This document shows positions 1 through 11,462 of a stretch of 64,000 bases of DNA, piece by piece. Under the pieces are notes generated by a model. It was not told the DNA's origin and made no database searches. It saw only the letters and a list, made by a program, of their open reading frames with translations. The position numbers and the translations under genes are program-made. Origin of the DNA: Adiantum capillus-veneris (taxonomy: Eukaryota > Streptophyta > Polypodiopsida > Polypodiales > Pteridaceae); assembly GCA_014529385.2 (NCBI GenBank), contig CM043944.1, positions 64,562,248 through 64,626,247 of the forward strand. Direction: 5' to 3'. Position 1 is the stretch's first letter; every line of letters starts with the position of its first letter.

Positions 1-1199
1 GCAGACCTTGCCTAGCATTTTTCAGTTTTCGGCATCAGATCAGCCCGAGTTCATCAGCGTTTTCAGTTTTCAGCACTTAGCCTCATAGAATGAGCCCTTA
101 GTCTCACCTGCCTGCAGCAATTCCTCGCCATACCGTTAGATCAGCCAAAAAATTTCAGATTTAGTCCGCTATTCGTAGTTTTCAGTATCTGCGTTTTCAG
201 CATCTACATTTTTAGCACATTGTTGTCGCGTCATCGCCATCGCCGTCCTTGCCGACACAGTGTCAGTATTCAGCAGTTAGCAGATTTCAGATTTCAGACT
301 GTCCTCATTGTCGTTGATATCGTCGGCAAGTCCATTGCATCTAGACCATTGTATCGGATTTGTGCAATCAATAGCATAGATGTCTCTTGCCATAGAGAGC
401 GGGGCCCTTGAAGGAGGGTTTGAGAACCATCTGGTGTTGTATTCTTTCTCTCTCTCTCTCTCGCTCAGAGTCTCAACACCTTCATTCATAGTGTCATTCA
501 CTTTGTTTGTGATCATTGCACTCTCTCTCTAAAGGAACGAAAGGCTCTCCCTTCCATAAGTAAAAGGACATGCTTCATCGACTTCGAGAGCCAGTTGTCC
601 CCTTATTCCTAGATAGGAGTGTCTAGAATCATAGGAGGATTAGTATTGACAATTTTGTGAGCCTGTTCGCAGCACCTGTATGTCTGGACGAGTTCGTTAG
701 ATTAGGTTTTTCACTTTTGGAACCCTTTTTCATAATGGATTGTACACGCGTTTTGATAGATGTTATTACACTACGGTGGGCATTTGACATGAAGTGCATG
801 TAGTTTTACGTAAAAGGAATCCAATGAGTCATTCCCTTATCGATCGGATTCCTATGTGGGCAGATTTGCGATAATGTCACCCAAAACTGAACCCTTTGGC
901 CAAACTTAGTCATAAATCATTTCAATGATTTATTTGTTGGGTGTGGTGGATGGATTCCCCTGCCTAAGTGTCACCAAGAGGTGTATTTTTTCTGTTACCT
1001 TCTCTAAATATGTACTACATATTTTTATTTATTTTATTTTTACTTGTTTACCCCGAAAGCCTTGAAAAGGTGCAAGTGGACATTGGAAAGCTAGTGTGAA
1101 ACAGCTACGACCGAACATGTTTCTCACATCGGGAGTATAAGTCGGTTAGTCAGGGACTGATCCTGCCAGTTAGCACTAAATTTTAATGAATATGGATGC
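1..1199. other. gene-free LTR-like sequence
   Basis: No coding region is recognisable. The first 560 bases are rich in short pyrimidine words (TTTTCAG, TCTCTCTC) and resemble in style the block at 2,300-3,200 that ends in a primer-binding site, so this may be part of an older LTR of the same family. A (TC)n run lies near 448-472. Bases 600-1,199 show no recognisable motif. Confidence 0.3.
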
Positions 1200-1610
1200 T
1201 TGTGTGCGCGAAGTGAAATATGGGCCACTCGGCAAGTCACTTACAACTTTATATGTTGGTGGGAACTAGGGAATCAAGTTAAAGGGGCAAACTGGAAGAA
1301 GGAGAGCTACCTCCAGGACACCTTAGCAAGAAGGGACGCCCATTTTGACGTGAAGGCTGATTTTTGCTCCATAAGTGACCTACAGTGTGTGTGTGAGTAG
1401 TGGGTGCAGTTTTACAGCTGGAAAGCTTGCCTTCTCGTTTGTCTCATGTAGCGTGATGATTTTCTCTCATGCATCTCTCTCTCCCTTTTGCACATATGGT
1501 AATGCGCACTAGTTGGGCTACTCACTTGACTATGTACAGATCTAGGGTTTTATGTGCGTTTGCCCAGGCAAGAGCCTTCTGAACAGGAACTGGATTAGCT
1601 AATTGCTAAT
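1200..1610 (+). repeat. retroelement leader segment related to 49.6-50.1 kb
   Basis: This stretch matches 49,600-50,110 at many short blocks in the same order: the CTGATTT...GCT words, the TCTCTCTCTC tract, the GGGCT.CTCA block, and GAGCCT.T followed by GAACAGG. At 50.1 kb the matching sequence leads into a gypsy gag. Here a gag of the same family follows at 3.3 kb. I infer LTR or 5' leader sequence of one gypsy family. Similarity was judged by eye and the ends are approximate. Confidence 0.4.
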
Positions 1611-2299
1611 CCCCCACATGTATGCACAGTTCCATTACGAAAGATTTTGGATTTGGAGAGTTTTCTTGCGTGAAAACTCGTCCAATTTACAAGGGAACCG
1701 TCCCATTGTATGCGGGAGGCCTTGGAATATGCGTAGGCGTGTTCGCTCCGTTAAAAACGATCCAAAACAAAGAATTACAGCCTGCTGTGTTTTTTTGCAG
1801 GTTTAGGGTTTCGCACCTAAATTGCAAGGGAGCCTCAAAAAAGCCTTGGGATGCGTGTACAGGGTTTTGGGCAGTCGACATTGGAAAAATAAAGAATTAC
1901 AGCACGTTGAAATTCTGTTACAACTCACCAGAAAGCTTCTAAATTGCGAGGGAATCCATCCTAGACAGGTACTTTTGACCTACGGGGGTTTTGGCGTTGT
2001 TATGCTGCCGAAATGAGGACGGAAACCTGCGCTTTCAGCCCTCGCCAGGGTTCGACAACTTTGTGAGAGTTTGGTCTAAGTGTTCGGATCGTCAAATTTT
2101 AATTGAATAAAGAAATAGCGAAAGGGGCGCCAGTCTTTGGGGCCTACAGGGTGTCGGTCTCATCTGCGCTGTGAAAACTAGTCGTTGGACGCATTTGTTC
2201 TCTATTTTCTTCTCAGTGCTTTGTGTAAAGTTAACGGGTAATTGAATTAGAACCACCCTTTACTATGTACAGGCCGGTTATACTAAGCGTAAGAAAATT
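1611..2299. other. gene-free stretch
   Basis: No domain or motif is recognised. Two short related blocks containing AAAGAATTACAGC occur near 1,770 and 1,890, which suggests a small internal duplication. The stretch lies between retroelement leader sequence and LTR-like sequence and is probably retroelement DNA. Confidence 0.3.
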
Positions 2300-3213
2300 C
2301 ATAAGTCAGTTTTCAGCCCTATAAAGGAACCAAGAGGGCCAACGTTTTTACTTACTTGCAAATAGCGCTAGCACAAGGAGCAGCCACCAACCAGCTTTTT
2401 TGCCCAAATCAGCCTAGCATTTTTTGCAACAACGCTCAGCCCTAGCGTTTGGCCTGACATTGCCAGATCCACCCTAGCGCTAGCAGTAGTAGCAGATCAA
2501 CCTCAACGTTTTCAGTTTTCAGCCCGTTCCATCGCTAGAACACGGCTCAGTTTTGACTTCACGTGTTCCCCGTTGCGGTCAGGTACTTTGGCAGCCCATC
2601 GAGCCTCCCCTCGGCCATTCTCTCGCCAGCATCGAGTGCTCCATTGCTGTCCATCATCAGCATCATCGAGATCCGCATTTTCAGCTGTGCTTTATTGCTG
2701 TGTTTTGCGCGCTAGAACTGCGTTTTTGCGGCCAACTTTTAGCCCTTCACTCCTCTCACATCGGGAGTACAATTCAGCCCATCTGCAATCCCACATCGAG
2801 AAGGATCCAAAGGTGCATTAAGTCAACCCTATAGGTGCCTCGTCTTGAGGAGTTACTACGGCGACAACGCTCATTCGAGTCAGTAGAGTCTGCACTTGAT
2901 GTATTGCATGTGTGGACATTCCATTTATGCAATCTAAAGCAAATACCACATCAGCAATGGTGTAGGGAGCCCTTGAGAGGGTTGATTGGGATCCTATCGG
3001 GTGTCATTCTCCTCTACACATCTCTACCGTACTCTCACTCTTTCTCTCTTCCACTACAGATCTCTACCTTACTCTCTCATTCCTCTCTTCAGGGAAAATT
3101 AAAAGGAACCCTCATTCAAGATAAAAAGAATCACTAACGCAAGGAAAAGAAGGAAAGGATTTCAGAAGTGTAAAACCTAAATCTTCACCATTTTAATTCC
3201 ACTGCACTTGACA
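2300..3213 (+). repeat. putative 5' LTR 3' part (gypsy)
   Basis: The block ends in ..CTTGACA and is followed one base later by a tRNA-iMet type primer-binding site, then by a gag reading frame of the gypsy type. That order (LTR, PBS, gag) is diagnostic. Pyrimidine-rich stretches (CTCTCTACC, TCACTCTTTCTCTC) lie at 3,010-3,090. The left boundary could not be fixed because no second intact LTR copy was found for comparison. Confidence 0.5.
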
Positions 3214-3214
3214 T

Positions 3215-3226
3215 TGGTATCAAAGC
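3215..3226 (+). other. primer-binding site (tRNA-iMet type)
   Basis: The sequence TGGTATCAAAGC differs at one position from the standard plant LTR-retrotransposon primer-binding site TGGTATCAGAGC, complementary to the 3' end of initiator tRNA-Met. It follows an LTR-like ..ACA end and precedes gag. Confidence 0.7.
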
Positions 3227-3286
3227 TTTGAAGATTTTGCACTAATTCACTAATCTTTTGATTTTCTTTTTCTTTCTAGTGTTTGA

Positions 3287-3640
3287 GTGTGTGTTTACTT
3301 TGAGGATAATTGCAATTCTCCTCCTTCTCCTCACTTGATTCAGGAACCAAAGTATGATAACTTAGAGCTGAGAAAGGGCAAGAACGAATTCAAGGATGGT
3401 GGCCAAAGTGTAAAGTTTGAAACCTTTTTGGGCCACAAGTATATCCGTAAGGCTTTGTATTTTGTCTAGCAAACCGCTGAGGCGGTCCGGGGCGGGCAAC
3501 AAGAAGAGCAACCTCTAGACACCCTTCAAGGCTCCCGTGCTGCTCAATGGGGCTGGGGCACAACACAACACAAACCAAAACAACAAACCCACAGCCAAAT
3601 CCCAACTACACAAGGGGCACCACATAGTTTAAGAGCGAAC
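3287..3640 (+). pseudogene. gypsy gag, degenerate fragment
   Basis: The frame contains KDGGQSVKFETF..., which aligns with KEGGHVVQFDTF in the gag at 50.6 kb. After a TAG stop near 3,467 the same frame continues with Q-AEAVRGG and LQGSRAAQWGW, matching QFDAAFAGG and LKGNASQWW of that copy. This is the retrotransposon gag domain that packages element RNA. Only the N-terminal third survives. It is older and more damaged than the 50.6-kb copy. The downstream part is lost where a different, minus-strand element begins. Confidence 0.6.
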
Positions 3641-3649
3641 TAGGACGCA

Positions 3650-6134
3650 AAAGAGGAGAATCGTTAGAGCAACCCACAAACAAGCAAGGAATTTACACTA
3701 ACCCTAACACCAATGGAACACTCTCACACACTAAAACACGAGAGAGAGAGAGAGAGAGAGAGATGGTGCTCGGGCTGCTTTGAAGTGTACCGTTAATGAT
3801 CAAGCAAACATAAATATATATATGTAAGAAAGAGAGAGAAAGAGGGAGGGGGTGCTTGTTGCATTAATACCTTCTTACAAATCTGTCATGACAAATCAAA
3901 GTGAGATTAGTATTTGTTCAACATAGCTTGCGTAAATTTCACCACAACACATCACAAGAAAAGCCACCCCAATCACTGTCTTAAGGCCAGGGGAGTCCTC
4001 TCCACCCTGTCGCCCTCTTACAGTATGTGGGATTTATGGCTAGATTGATGACAACACCAGAGACAAGCTATCAAGAACTTAACAAAAAACACCAAGACAC
4101 TTACGCATCATTGTTGTCCATTACTTCACGTTGGAAGGGAGACAAAGTATCCAAGCTTAGTCCAAATCCACCCTCCTTGATTCAGCGAATGTTGGGCTTA
4201 CACTAGTAGGAGAAATGATAAATTTCCTACTCTCAATTGAATGATCACTCTCTCTCTTACAATGGCATATAGTTCCCTTGCTAATCCCCTATTACAACAC
4301 ATGCACATGCATAAGACAATGAGCTTCCACTCAAGAGCTCCTTCTAGAGAGGTTGAGCTTGGCTTCTCAAGCTATAGCATAGTGCTCTTGCTTATGGCTC
4401 CCCCTTTTGTGCTAGCTACACCCTCCTTTTATAGCAATTTTGAAGGCTAGGGTTACTCCTCTAACCATGGTTGGGTTAGATTTTCAGCAATTTATCTAAT
4501 TTCTTTTGCTTGGAATTATCAAGAAGTTGGTGGGGAAAGAGAGAGGAGAGAAATGGAGGTGATAGGACTTTTCATAGTGGGTTAGTGTTAGTAGAGTTAG
4601 TATTAATTTACAAATGGAATTGGATATTTACAATGGGAGTATCCATGTAGGATACAAATAAGGAAGAAAAAACTCTTAAGAGGTAAGAAAAGGTGGATTT
4701 CTTACAAGGTTGATGCTCCAAGTGTCTTGAGTAGGGCCAATTTTGACGCTTGTTGACGGTCCACTAGCTTTGACGGTACATTTTTTCTCCACTCTTGACC
4801 TTCCTTGAGAGACAAGGTAATTGAAGCTGAGTAATCAACCACCATGATGCTATCTTTTAAGAGAAGAGGCTGAATTTTGTGGTTTTTTTATAGATATGGG
4901 TAATTTGGAGGAGGAAAAATGAGACTAGGTGGTCAATTTTGGAATGGAATTGTGTGTGGGAGGTATGAGTTCACCATGGTTTCTCTTATTCTTCAAGGTT
5001 GAGGAGAAGGTGCGTAGGGTGCAGAGAGGAGTGGTGAGAGAGGTGGGGATGATGAGTGGAGAAGTGTGTGTGAAAGAGGAAAATGATAAAGTGGAAGAGA
5101 GAGTGTGGCTGCATAACATGGAAAAACTGGGGTCCACTAATAAAATCATAGCTCACAGCTCGTAGCTCAAAAAAATATGAAAAAATTTGAGGCAAAAGTT
5201 CAGCCCACGAGCTACAACTTTTGTTTGTATCACCTTTTCAAATTCAGAGAGCAAGTGAACTTTAAAACTTCAGCAAAACCGACCGTTTTTTTCCACTGCA
5301 CAAGGTCCTTGTGGGGTCCTTCTTTGGATGATTCTTTTGAATACCTCCAAGAGTGAGCCCTCCATAGTGCATGTATGCATGCCACCTACCCTTGACCTTA
5401 TTTGGTAGGTCTATAATTGAAGATATTGTTGAGATCATGATATAAGTGAATAGTACAACTAAGAAAATCAAATATTGAGGGGTCTAAAAAATATGTACAT
5501 GTCAAATAATATAAGTGGAAAAAATATAAAGGGGTCAAAAGAAATCTCTCTCATTATGAGACTACCATAAAAAGATAAATATTTTTGGTGTTCTAATTTT
5601 TTAGAAAAAAACAAAATAGAGATAGGAAGCGAAAAATCACAATAGTGAAAAAATATACACATAAATAAAAGTAGTTTTTTTGGATTTTTGTTGGGGTGGA
5701 GTTACACCAAATATAAGAGAAGCTTACATGAAAATATTTCTATATGGAATAAAGAGTATGAAAAATGGTAAGAAAAATTGTGGTAATGGTGAGGCAATGT
5801 ACAGAGCATAAATAACACACACCTAGGTAGAAATATTTAAATAAATACCAAAATAATTATGAAAAAAATCTTTTATTTAGGCCCTATATACAAAGAAATA
5901 TTTACATATGCATGGGCCATAATATACTTATATTTTTTATTTTTTTGGCTCAACTAGCCCAATGGCTAGCTAATTGAGGGTTTTTTATTTCAGTAAGGAG
6001 ATATGGGAAAAGTCTCGTGACTCACGCACGCCTATGTACAGTGAAATGGTAGGGATAGCCACAGTGTTTGGGTGATTTTGGTAGGGTGAGGTAACTCACT
6101 GTGGCAATTATAAAGAGCCGAAAAACGGCTATCA
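3650..6134 (-). repeat. probable 3' LTR and unassigned AT-rich DNA (minus-strand gypsy)
   Basis: A polypurine tract on the minus strand at 6,138-6,150 sits just outside this block, and the adjoining minus-strand sequence starts TGATAGCC, as an LTR should begin with TG. The 3' LTR of the minus-strand integrase element therefore probably starts at 6,134 and runs leftward. Its far end was not found. The block holds a (GA)n run at 3,740-3,763, AT-rich stretches and no recognisable coding sequence. Part of it could be further insertions. Confidence 0.35.
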
Positions 6135-6137
6135 TTA

Positions 6138-6150
6138 GCCCTCCCCCTCT
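6138..6150 (-). other. polypurine tract of minus-strand gypsy element
   Basis: On the minus strand the sequence is AGAGGGGGAGGGC. It lies just downstream of the integrase reading frame and just upstream of a TG-starting block, the position of the plus-strand primer in LTR retrotransposons. Confidence 0.6.
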
Positions 6151-6180
6151 ATGATGGTATATTCATGTACCATCATAGAG
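6147..6180. repeat. perfect 13-bp inverted repeat
   Basis: CTCTATGATGGTA and TACCATCATAGAG are exact reverse complements separated by eight bases (TATTCATG). The structure overlaps the last codons of the integrase frame and the polypurine tract. Confidence 0.85.
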
Positions 6181-7003
6181 CATCTTTTCCAAAGAGAGTG
6201 CTTCAGAGTCCTTGACGAGATCTTTATTGTTTGGCCCCTCAGAATTTTGGCTAGAGTTACACTCATGCTTCATGTAACAATACTTACATGAGACAGTGGT
6301 CTTTTGACAGATCTTTGGTAGATCCTTTGGTAGAAGGCGGCTCAAATAGGGCTTCAAGCGATACCCGTTTACTTTCCTTGAGTGCTCTTTACCATTCAAG
6401 TCCATAAGCTGATAGTAACTTGAATTGAAAGCCTTCTTGACTATGTATGGCCCTTGCCATCTAGTTTCAAACTTGGCATCAAAACGATTATCGAGTCGAT
6501 TGTCATACCTTAGCACCAAATCTCCTTCATTGATGCCTTTGTCCTTTAGTTTCTTGTCAAGCTTCTCCTTTGTCTGTGTGGCTTTCCTCTTATAGCACTC
6601 GTATGCTGCTTCTCTTTTCCACTCAATCTCAGCTAAGGTAAGAAGTCGATCCATCCATGCTTCTTGATCATCTTGTGCTGATTTGCCATGAAGTCGCATT
6701 GTTGGAATGTTGAGCTCAATTGGCTGTAAAGCCTCTTGACCATAGACCAAGTGAAATGGTGTGAACTCCGTGGCTTCCCTATATGCGGTTTGATACGCCC
6801 ACAAGGCACCACCAAGAAGTCATCCCACAACTTTGTCTTGTTTTTCACCATCTTTCTAATGATGCCTGCAATGACACCATTAGCTTTTTCTACCAAACCA
6901 TTTGATTGGGGATAGTAGGGTGTACTGTGACGATGTAGAATGTGAAGTACTTCACAGACTTCTGTGAGCAAGCCCTTCCTAAACCCTGGACCATTATCTA
7001 TAT
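6163..7003 (-). pseudogene. Ty3/gypsy integrase C-terminal half, frameshifted
   Basis: The product is the DNA-joining enzyme of a gypsy retrotransposon. Reading down the minus strand I see DNGPGF (second catalytic Asp; usually DNGPEF), then STPYYPQSNGLVEKAN with the catalytic Glu, then ALWAYQTAYREATEFTPF and LVYGQEALQPIE, and the GPYIVKKAFNSSYYQL ending typical of the C-terminal domain. A +1 frameshift near 6,800 separates the catalytic and C-terminal parts. The first catalytic Asp, RT and RNase H are missing upstream, where the sequence becomes unrecognisable after about 7,003. The polypurine tract follows directly. Confidence 0.85.
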
Positions 7004-7555
7004 GGTTGTTTTCATCTATATGGTTGACTTCCCACTTTCACCCCGATGTTTTGAGGCATGCATGAAAGAAACCTACAACGAGAGATATTGGGATAGTTCC
7101 TTCCAATTTCTTCTTTTCGAAAAGTGTCTTTAAAGGAACATATAGAACGATATTATTGCAATTTGCCTATGAAATTCAACGCTACTATCTGAAGTAGATA
7201 TCTGTTACTATCCAACAACTTATGGATCATGCTTTGGACAATTTTTTCATGATGTAAGGATCGTCGACTTATGGTATGGATGAGCCATTGTCCAACGCTA
7301 GCCTGAGGATCACTAGGATGCGAGGAAATTGCTTTGCAAGGCGTAGGGCAAGGTACAAGATCAGGAAGCTTTAAGTTTTAGCAGCAGCGGAGTCAAGGCT
7401 AACTTTATTTTGACAAAAATGGCGGCTTGCTAGGGAATCCAGGTTGAAGACATGGGACCACAGATAGATGTGATGTTAGCGGCTCCAAGACATGAAGTTG
7501 CTATAACGCATGTCAATAGACAAGCTTTGCTTGTATTGTAAGGGCTCTATGAGGG
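7004..7555. other. unassigned stretch
   Basis: No domain is recognised. It lies between a minus-strand integrase fragment and a plus-strand protease-like fragment and is probably broken retroelement DNA. Confidence 0.3.
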
Positions 7556-7559
7556 TTAC

Positions 7560-7766
7560 TTAGGGCATAAGGACTTCAACATTTTGCCTTTGGAAGAGTG
7601 TGATGCTCAATTAGGGATTCCTTGGCACCATTTAATTAGTGTTGTGGTACAATATAGGGCTAAGAAGATTTTGTTGAAAAATAGTATGGGTCGAGAAGTC
7701 GTCCTTGATGTAAAGCTGAAAGGCGAGTTAGTTCCCCTCTGTTGGCTTCAACCATTTCGAAATTAA
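7560..7766 (+). pseudogene. gypsy aspartic-protease region remnant
   Basis: The frame FNILPLEECDAQLGIPW followed by VQYRAKKILLKN resembles the end of gypsy proteases (ILP...CD.VLGIDWL ... ID...K...). The catalytic DTG motif is not present in what survives. The fragment is isolated from any RT sequence and is non-functional. The call rests on a short pattern match. Confidence 0.4.
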
Positions 7767-9085
7767 TGAAATTTACTCTTTTTGTTTACTTAATCTTTCA
7801 AAATAATGTAGATGAAGACAGAGATTTCAATTTTTTCGAGTTGAGGTAGAGCGGCTAAGCTCCCTTCAAGCTCATGCCCATTGCTTACTTGAGGGTTTAG
7901 TTGTCTATCTAGAAATACCCGATGATTAATCCTTGGCAGTAATCCAAACGAATCTCCTTACAGAATGGGTGAGCCGAGCTCAACAACAAGAAATCATGAG
8001 CCAAGTATAGGACTTTTGAGAAAGGGCTTATTCAACACAGTACCTTGCCTTTTTTCTCTTGAGTGTTGGCCTTCGGAAGAAAGAAGGATCTTGGAGGATC
8101 TATATCTTTTTCAATACCCAGGATTGATGATATACTGGATAGATTGTAGGGCTCTACCTGCTTTAGTATAATTGATCTCTAACGTTGGTACAGCCAAAGT
8201 GTGTTGACCCTAGAAGGTTGCATGGGAAAATATGTGCAGGCTAGCAAAAGCATAGCAAAAGGCTGGAGCAGCTTGGAAGTTCATGGGCCAAGGAAGGCTC
8301 CATAAGAGGCTAATTTGAGTATTAGGCGAAGGAGATGCAAAGTGCAGCTTTTGGGTCTAGGAATGAAAAGCTTGAAGCGTTGAAGGCGTAGGTCCAAACG
8401 GCTCATCAAACCGAGCTACGGAGCCCAAGTTATTGAAGGTTGAAGTTTCAATGTGTTGTAGATTCTTGCTGGACAGGGCAACTGGGAACAGGTGGTCCAA
8501 GTGGAAGTCAAGGTACAAGTGTGTAGTGCTCGGTTTATGGAGCCTACCCGTCTTTTCAGATTGCAGATCAGAGCTACAGATAGCTGGTTATGGCTAGCTG
8601 AAGGGGGCTAGGTTGGTGTCCACCTGACCACATGGGAATCGTGCAATCTGGCATCTCTTGAGTTGCAGCAAGGTTCTAGAGCAGGATATGTATCATACGG
8701 AGCTATACCAAGAATTGACTGTATGTCAAACAGAGCCCGGAGCAGAAAGATACTGAAGCCGGAAGATTGGGTGCACTTGTTCGGGATTGGTTACAAATGC
8801 TTTGCTTGGTTTTTGCGGTCTCGATTTGGGGGCTCGAGAAATTGTGAGGAGGAGCTTGAGCCAGGGATGTCCAAGTAGGCATGATGAATTATTGTCGGGT
8901 TTTTGCGGCTTGGAAATCTGAACCTTTAGGGCTGGGATCCTGCAGGTTGATGAAGTGTGGGGAAAAAACATGGGGTTTTGTAAAGTTTTTTTAGAGGGCA
9001 TGGAGGCCATTTTAGCCTGGGGCTACCACGTGGCAAGCAAAGCAAACCCACATGCATGGTCCGAGTGTGAGACTGGGGATATATC
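7767..9085. other. unassigned gene-free stretch
   Basis: No convincing coding sequence. Open frames are short and without recognisable motifs on both strands. The base composition resembles the neighbouring retroelement DNA. The last part leads into the dispersed repeat at 9,090. Confidence 0.3.
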
Positions 9086-9089
9086 ACCG

Positions 9090-9312
9090 ACAGTATGGCG
9101 GTGTCAAAGAGTTGGCGGTCTTGCCAGGAAGGAGCCGGGCCTCTAGCTGTGAGGGTTTGTGGGGAGACTATGAAGCTTTTCACTGAAGCGAGCTTAGTGT
9201 CTGTAGAAAATACATTGTGTGTAGCCATTGGGATCTTACACGCAGACACACACATACGTACACGTGAAACCCTCAAAACAAGACAAAGATAAAAACATCA
9301 AGGCTTTGATCG
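9090..9312 (+). repeat. dispersed repeat, inverted copy at 49.2 kb
   Basis: This segment is the reverse complement of 49,195-49,405 with only scattered differences. Shared words include CAAAGAGTTGGCGGTCTTG, GTGAGGGTTTGTGGGGAGACT, ACACAATGTATTT/AAATACATTGTGTG and TCAAGGCTTTGAT. It contains no coding sequence. It is probably part of a retroelement LTR or a short non-autonomous element. The shared end at TCAAGGCTTTGAT is a candidate boundary. Confidence 0.7.
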
Positions 9313-9740
9313 TATCTAATCAAAGGTAAGATGAAAGGGTTCACTAATACATTTATAACAGCAAGTCGTTGTGCTCCAAATAGACTTCGAATGGTTCTTT
9401 GAAACTGTAACTTAGTGCTTACAAAGATGTAGATATTTTGCCTAGTGATAGGAATGAGCCGTGTATACAAGTCTTCTTGGTTCACAGTAATATTAAGAAA
9501 GAAAGACTCAACCCCTACAGGAGAATAAATATGTGCACATCAAAAGAATTAGAGTAGTCTAGTAGTGGCAAAATAAGAGGACATGGAGAAAGAAGAATTT
9601 CTTGCAGTCTTTCCGGCCCAAAGAGTAACACAATTCTCTGTTGGAAGTGGATTTTACGGCTAATACAAACGTTAATTCTAATATGTTGCACAAAATGAAA
9701 GGGTTGAAAAGTTACACCATTGGGGTTATTCATCTAAGAA
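9273..9740 (-). repeat. two diverged tandem units
   Basis: Two minus-strand frames, 9,273-9,485 and 9,515-9,733, align with each other. Both have a FVSTKLQFQ / CISRKIHFQ block, then LFGAQRL / LFGPERL, then PFILPL / PLILPL and DVFIFVL / DVHIFIL. This indicates an old duplication of about 245 bp. I do not recognise a family. Whether the protein similarity reflects past coding or only nucleotide ancestry is unclear. Confidence 0.45.
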
Positions 9741-10544
9741 AGCTCAGAAAGCAGTCAAACAATGGAAGAAAGAGATAAGAGAGACAACCAACACACAAAG
9801 ACCCACACAAGCTCAAGCCAAAGAAGTGAAGCACACCTCAAGACTTTGTGGTATTGTAGCCAACTTGATGAAGTAAATGATGAGTAGTAGTCCCAACACC
9901 GTTTGCAAGCCACCAACAATGCGTCTTTATTGATGAAACAAAGTTATATAGAGTGCATGAGTATTACAAGTGAGGAGATAGAAGGCTTGAGGCATGAAGA
10001 AGCAAGCTCAAGATGTGTTGGGCTGAAATTGAGAGAAAGTTTTCCTCACAGAGATGGCTAGGAGGTTGGGTGATGACTTGATAGAGTGGCTTGATTATGG
10101 AGATTTCTTGAGCGCTTGATTGCTTGATGGTTTTCTTGATGATCAAGTGAGGAGAAAGAGGCTCTTTTTATAGGTGAGGTTGCCTCTTGAAGAAGATATT
10201 TGCTTAGAAATATCCAAGGGATTTTTGTGACAAGTGTCTCCCTTTTCAAAAATATCTTGAAATTATCTTCAAAGTATCTAGATCTTTCTCTTCAAGAAAT
10301 ATCTAGAGGTTCTTCTAGATCTATTTAGAAGTTCTTCTAGATCTTTCTCTTCAAGAAAAAATCTAGAGGTTCTTCTAGATTTTTCTCCAAATATCTTCTT
10401 CTTTCCGCCATAAGCCTCCAAGAGTAGCTTTATAAAAAATTGAGAGAGAGCTTGGCATACATCATGGATGACATCAAACAAACTCGTAACCACTTTTCTA
10501 AGGGATTTTTCTAGGTCCATAATCACTCCAAAGTGCACCTACTA
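9741..10544 (-). repeat. LTR-like promoter block with minisatellite
   Basis: On the minus strand a TATA-like CTCTATATAAC near 9,942-9,952 is followed shortly by CAATAAAG, a combination seen in plant LTRs. From about 10,275 to 10,400 a unit with CTAGA.GTTCTTCTAGAT and CTCTTCAAGAAA is repeated, forming a small minisatellite. No coding region. Boundaries and element type are not resolved. Confidence 0.35.
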
Positions 10545-11447
10545 TGTGTAGAATGACACCTCATGGGGTATACTATGACTAAGGCCACTTTTGGCCATGC
10601 TATACATGTCATATGCCACCTAGGATGCCTAGTAGATAGGAGGTAAGTTTTATACGCTCATTTCATCATGGCTCCAAGAAGACGTTCACAAAGAAGCCCG
10701 GGATCGAAGCCCATTCTCAACAAGAGTGACACATCAGACTTCGACTAGCTTTTTGCATGCTAAATAGAAAATGCATATACTTATGCATACTTAAGGTATA
10801 CACATAAAATCCATAATATTGTAGGGCTTAGCTTCCGTTCCCACCATGCACGTGCCACGGCACGTCAACGCCCTCTTGGGGTATGAGAAGCGAGCTGTGA
10901 GCTTGAGAGCTCCCTAATTACGGTGGGGCGGTGCTTCGCGCTGTTTTGGGCCCGATGGCGCAGGGATGATGGTGGTCAGTGGCGTGCGCTGGCATTGATG
11001 GCCGTCGGCCGGCGGCGGCGCTTCCATGGTTGGTATGATGACATGGCAATCCGTAAGGGTCAGTGCCCGCATGGCTAAGTTTTTTTAAGGTGAGGCCCCC
11101 CCCGCAATAGCGAGGTGGCTATTGCGTGCTTAGGTGAGGGGTCCCGCAGTGAATGGATAGAGAGAGAGAGAGAGTTTGAGGGCTTCAAGAGGCAAACCAA
11201 GTGGAGAGTCTCACGGCGAGTGGACAGCCAACAAGAGAGAGAGAGTCGATCCAAGAGGTATCCATAAGTGCAAATGCAAGGTTGGAAAAATTGAGAGGAT
11301 CATAGACTGATGTGTGTGCCAACATGCAGGTACCAAACACCAAGAAAGTGCCAAGTGGTGGCCATGCAAGAGAACTTCTAAAGGAAGCTCCGATTAATTG
11401 TACGAGCTAGATAGCTCCTTGTTTTTTTTCCTTTTTAGCCTTAGCCA
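10545..11447. other. gene-free stretch, LTR-like
   Basis: The stretch is GC-rich between 10,840 and 11,140, unlike its surroundings. It holds a short inverted repeat (ACGTGCC..GGCACGT) near 10,850-10,866 that includes a CACGTG word, and a (GA)n run at 11,159-11,175. No protein domain was seen. It may be the upstream part of an LTR whose TATA box is at 11,451. Confidence 0.3.
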
Positions 11448-11448
11448 A

Positions 11449-11462
11449 GCCTTATAAAAGGG
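11449..11462 (+). promoter_or_regulatory. TATA-box candidate
   Basis: CTTATAAAAGGGC lies about 480 bp upstream of a gypsy RT remnant on the same strand and within LTR-like sequence. It is a plausible LTR core promoter, supported only by the motif and its position. Confidence 0.4.
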
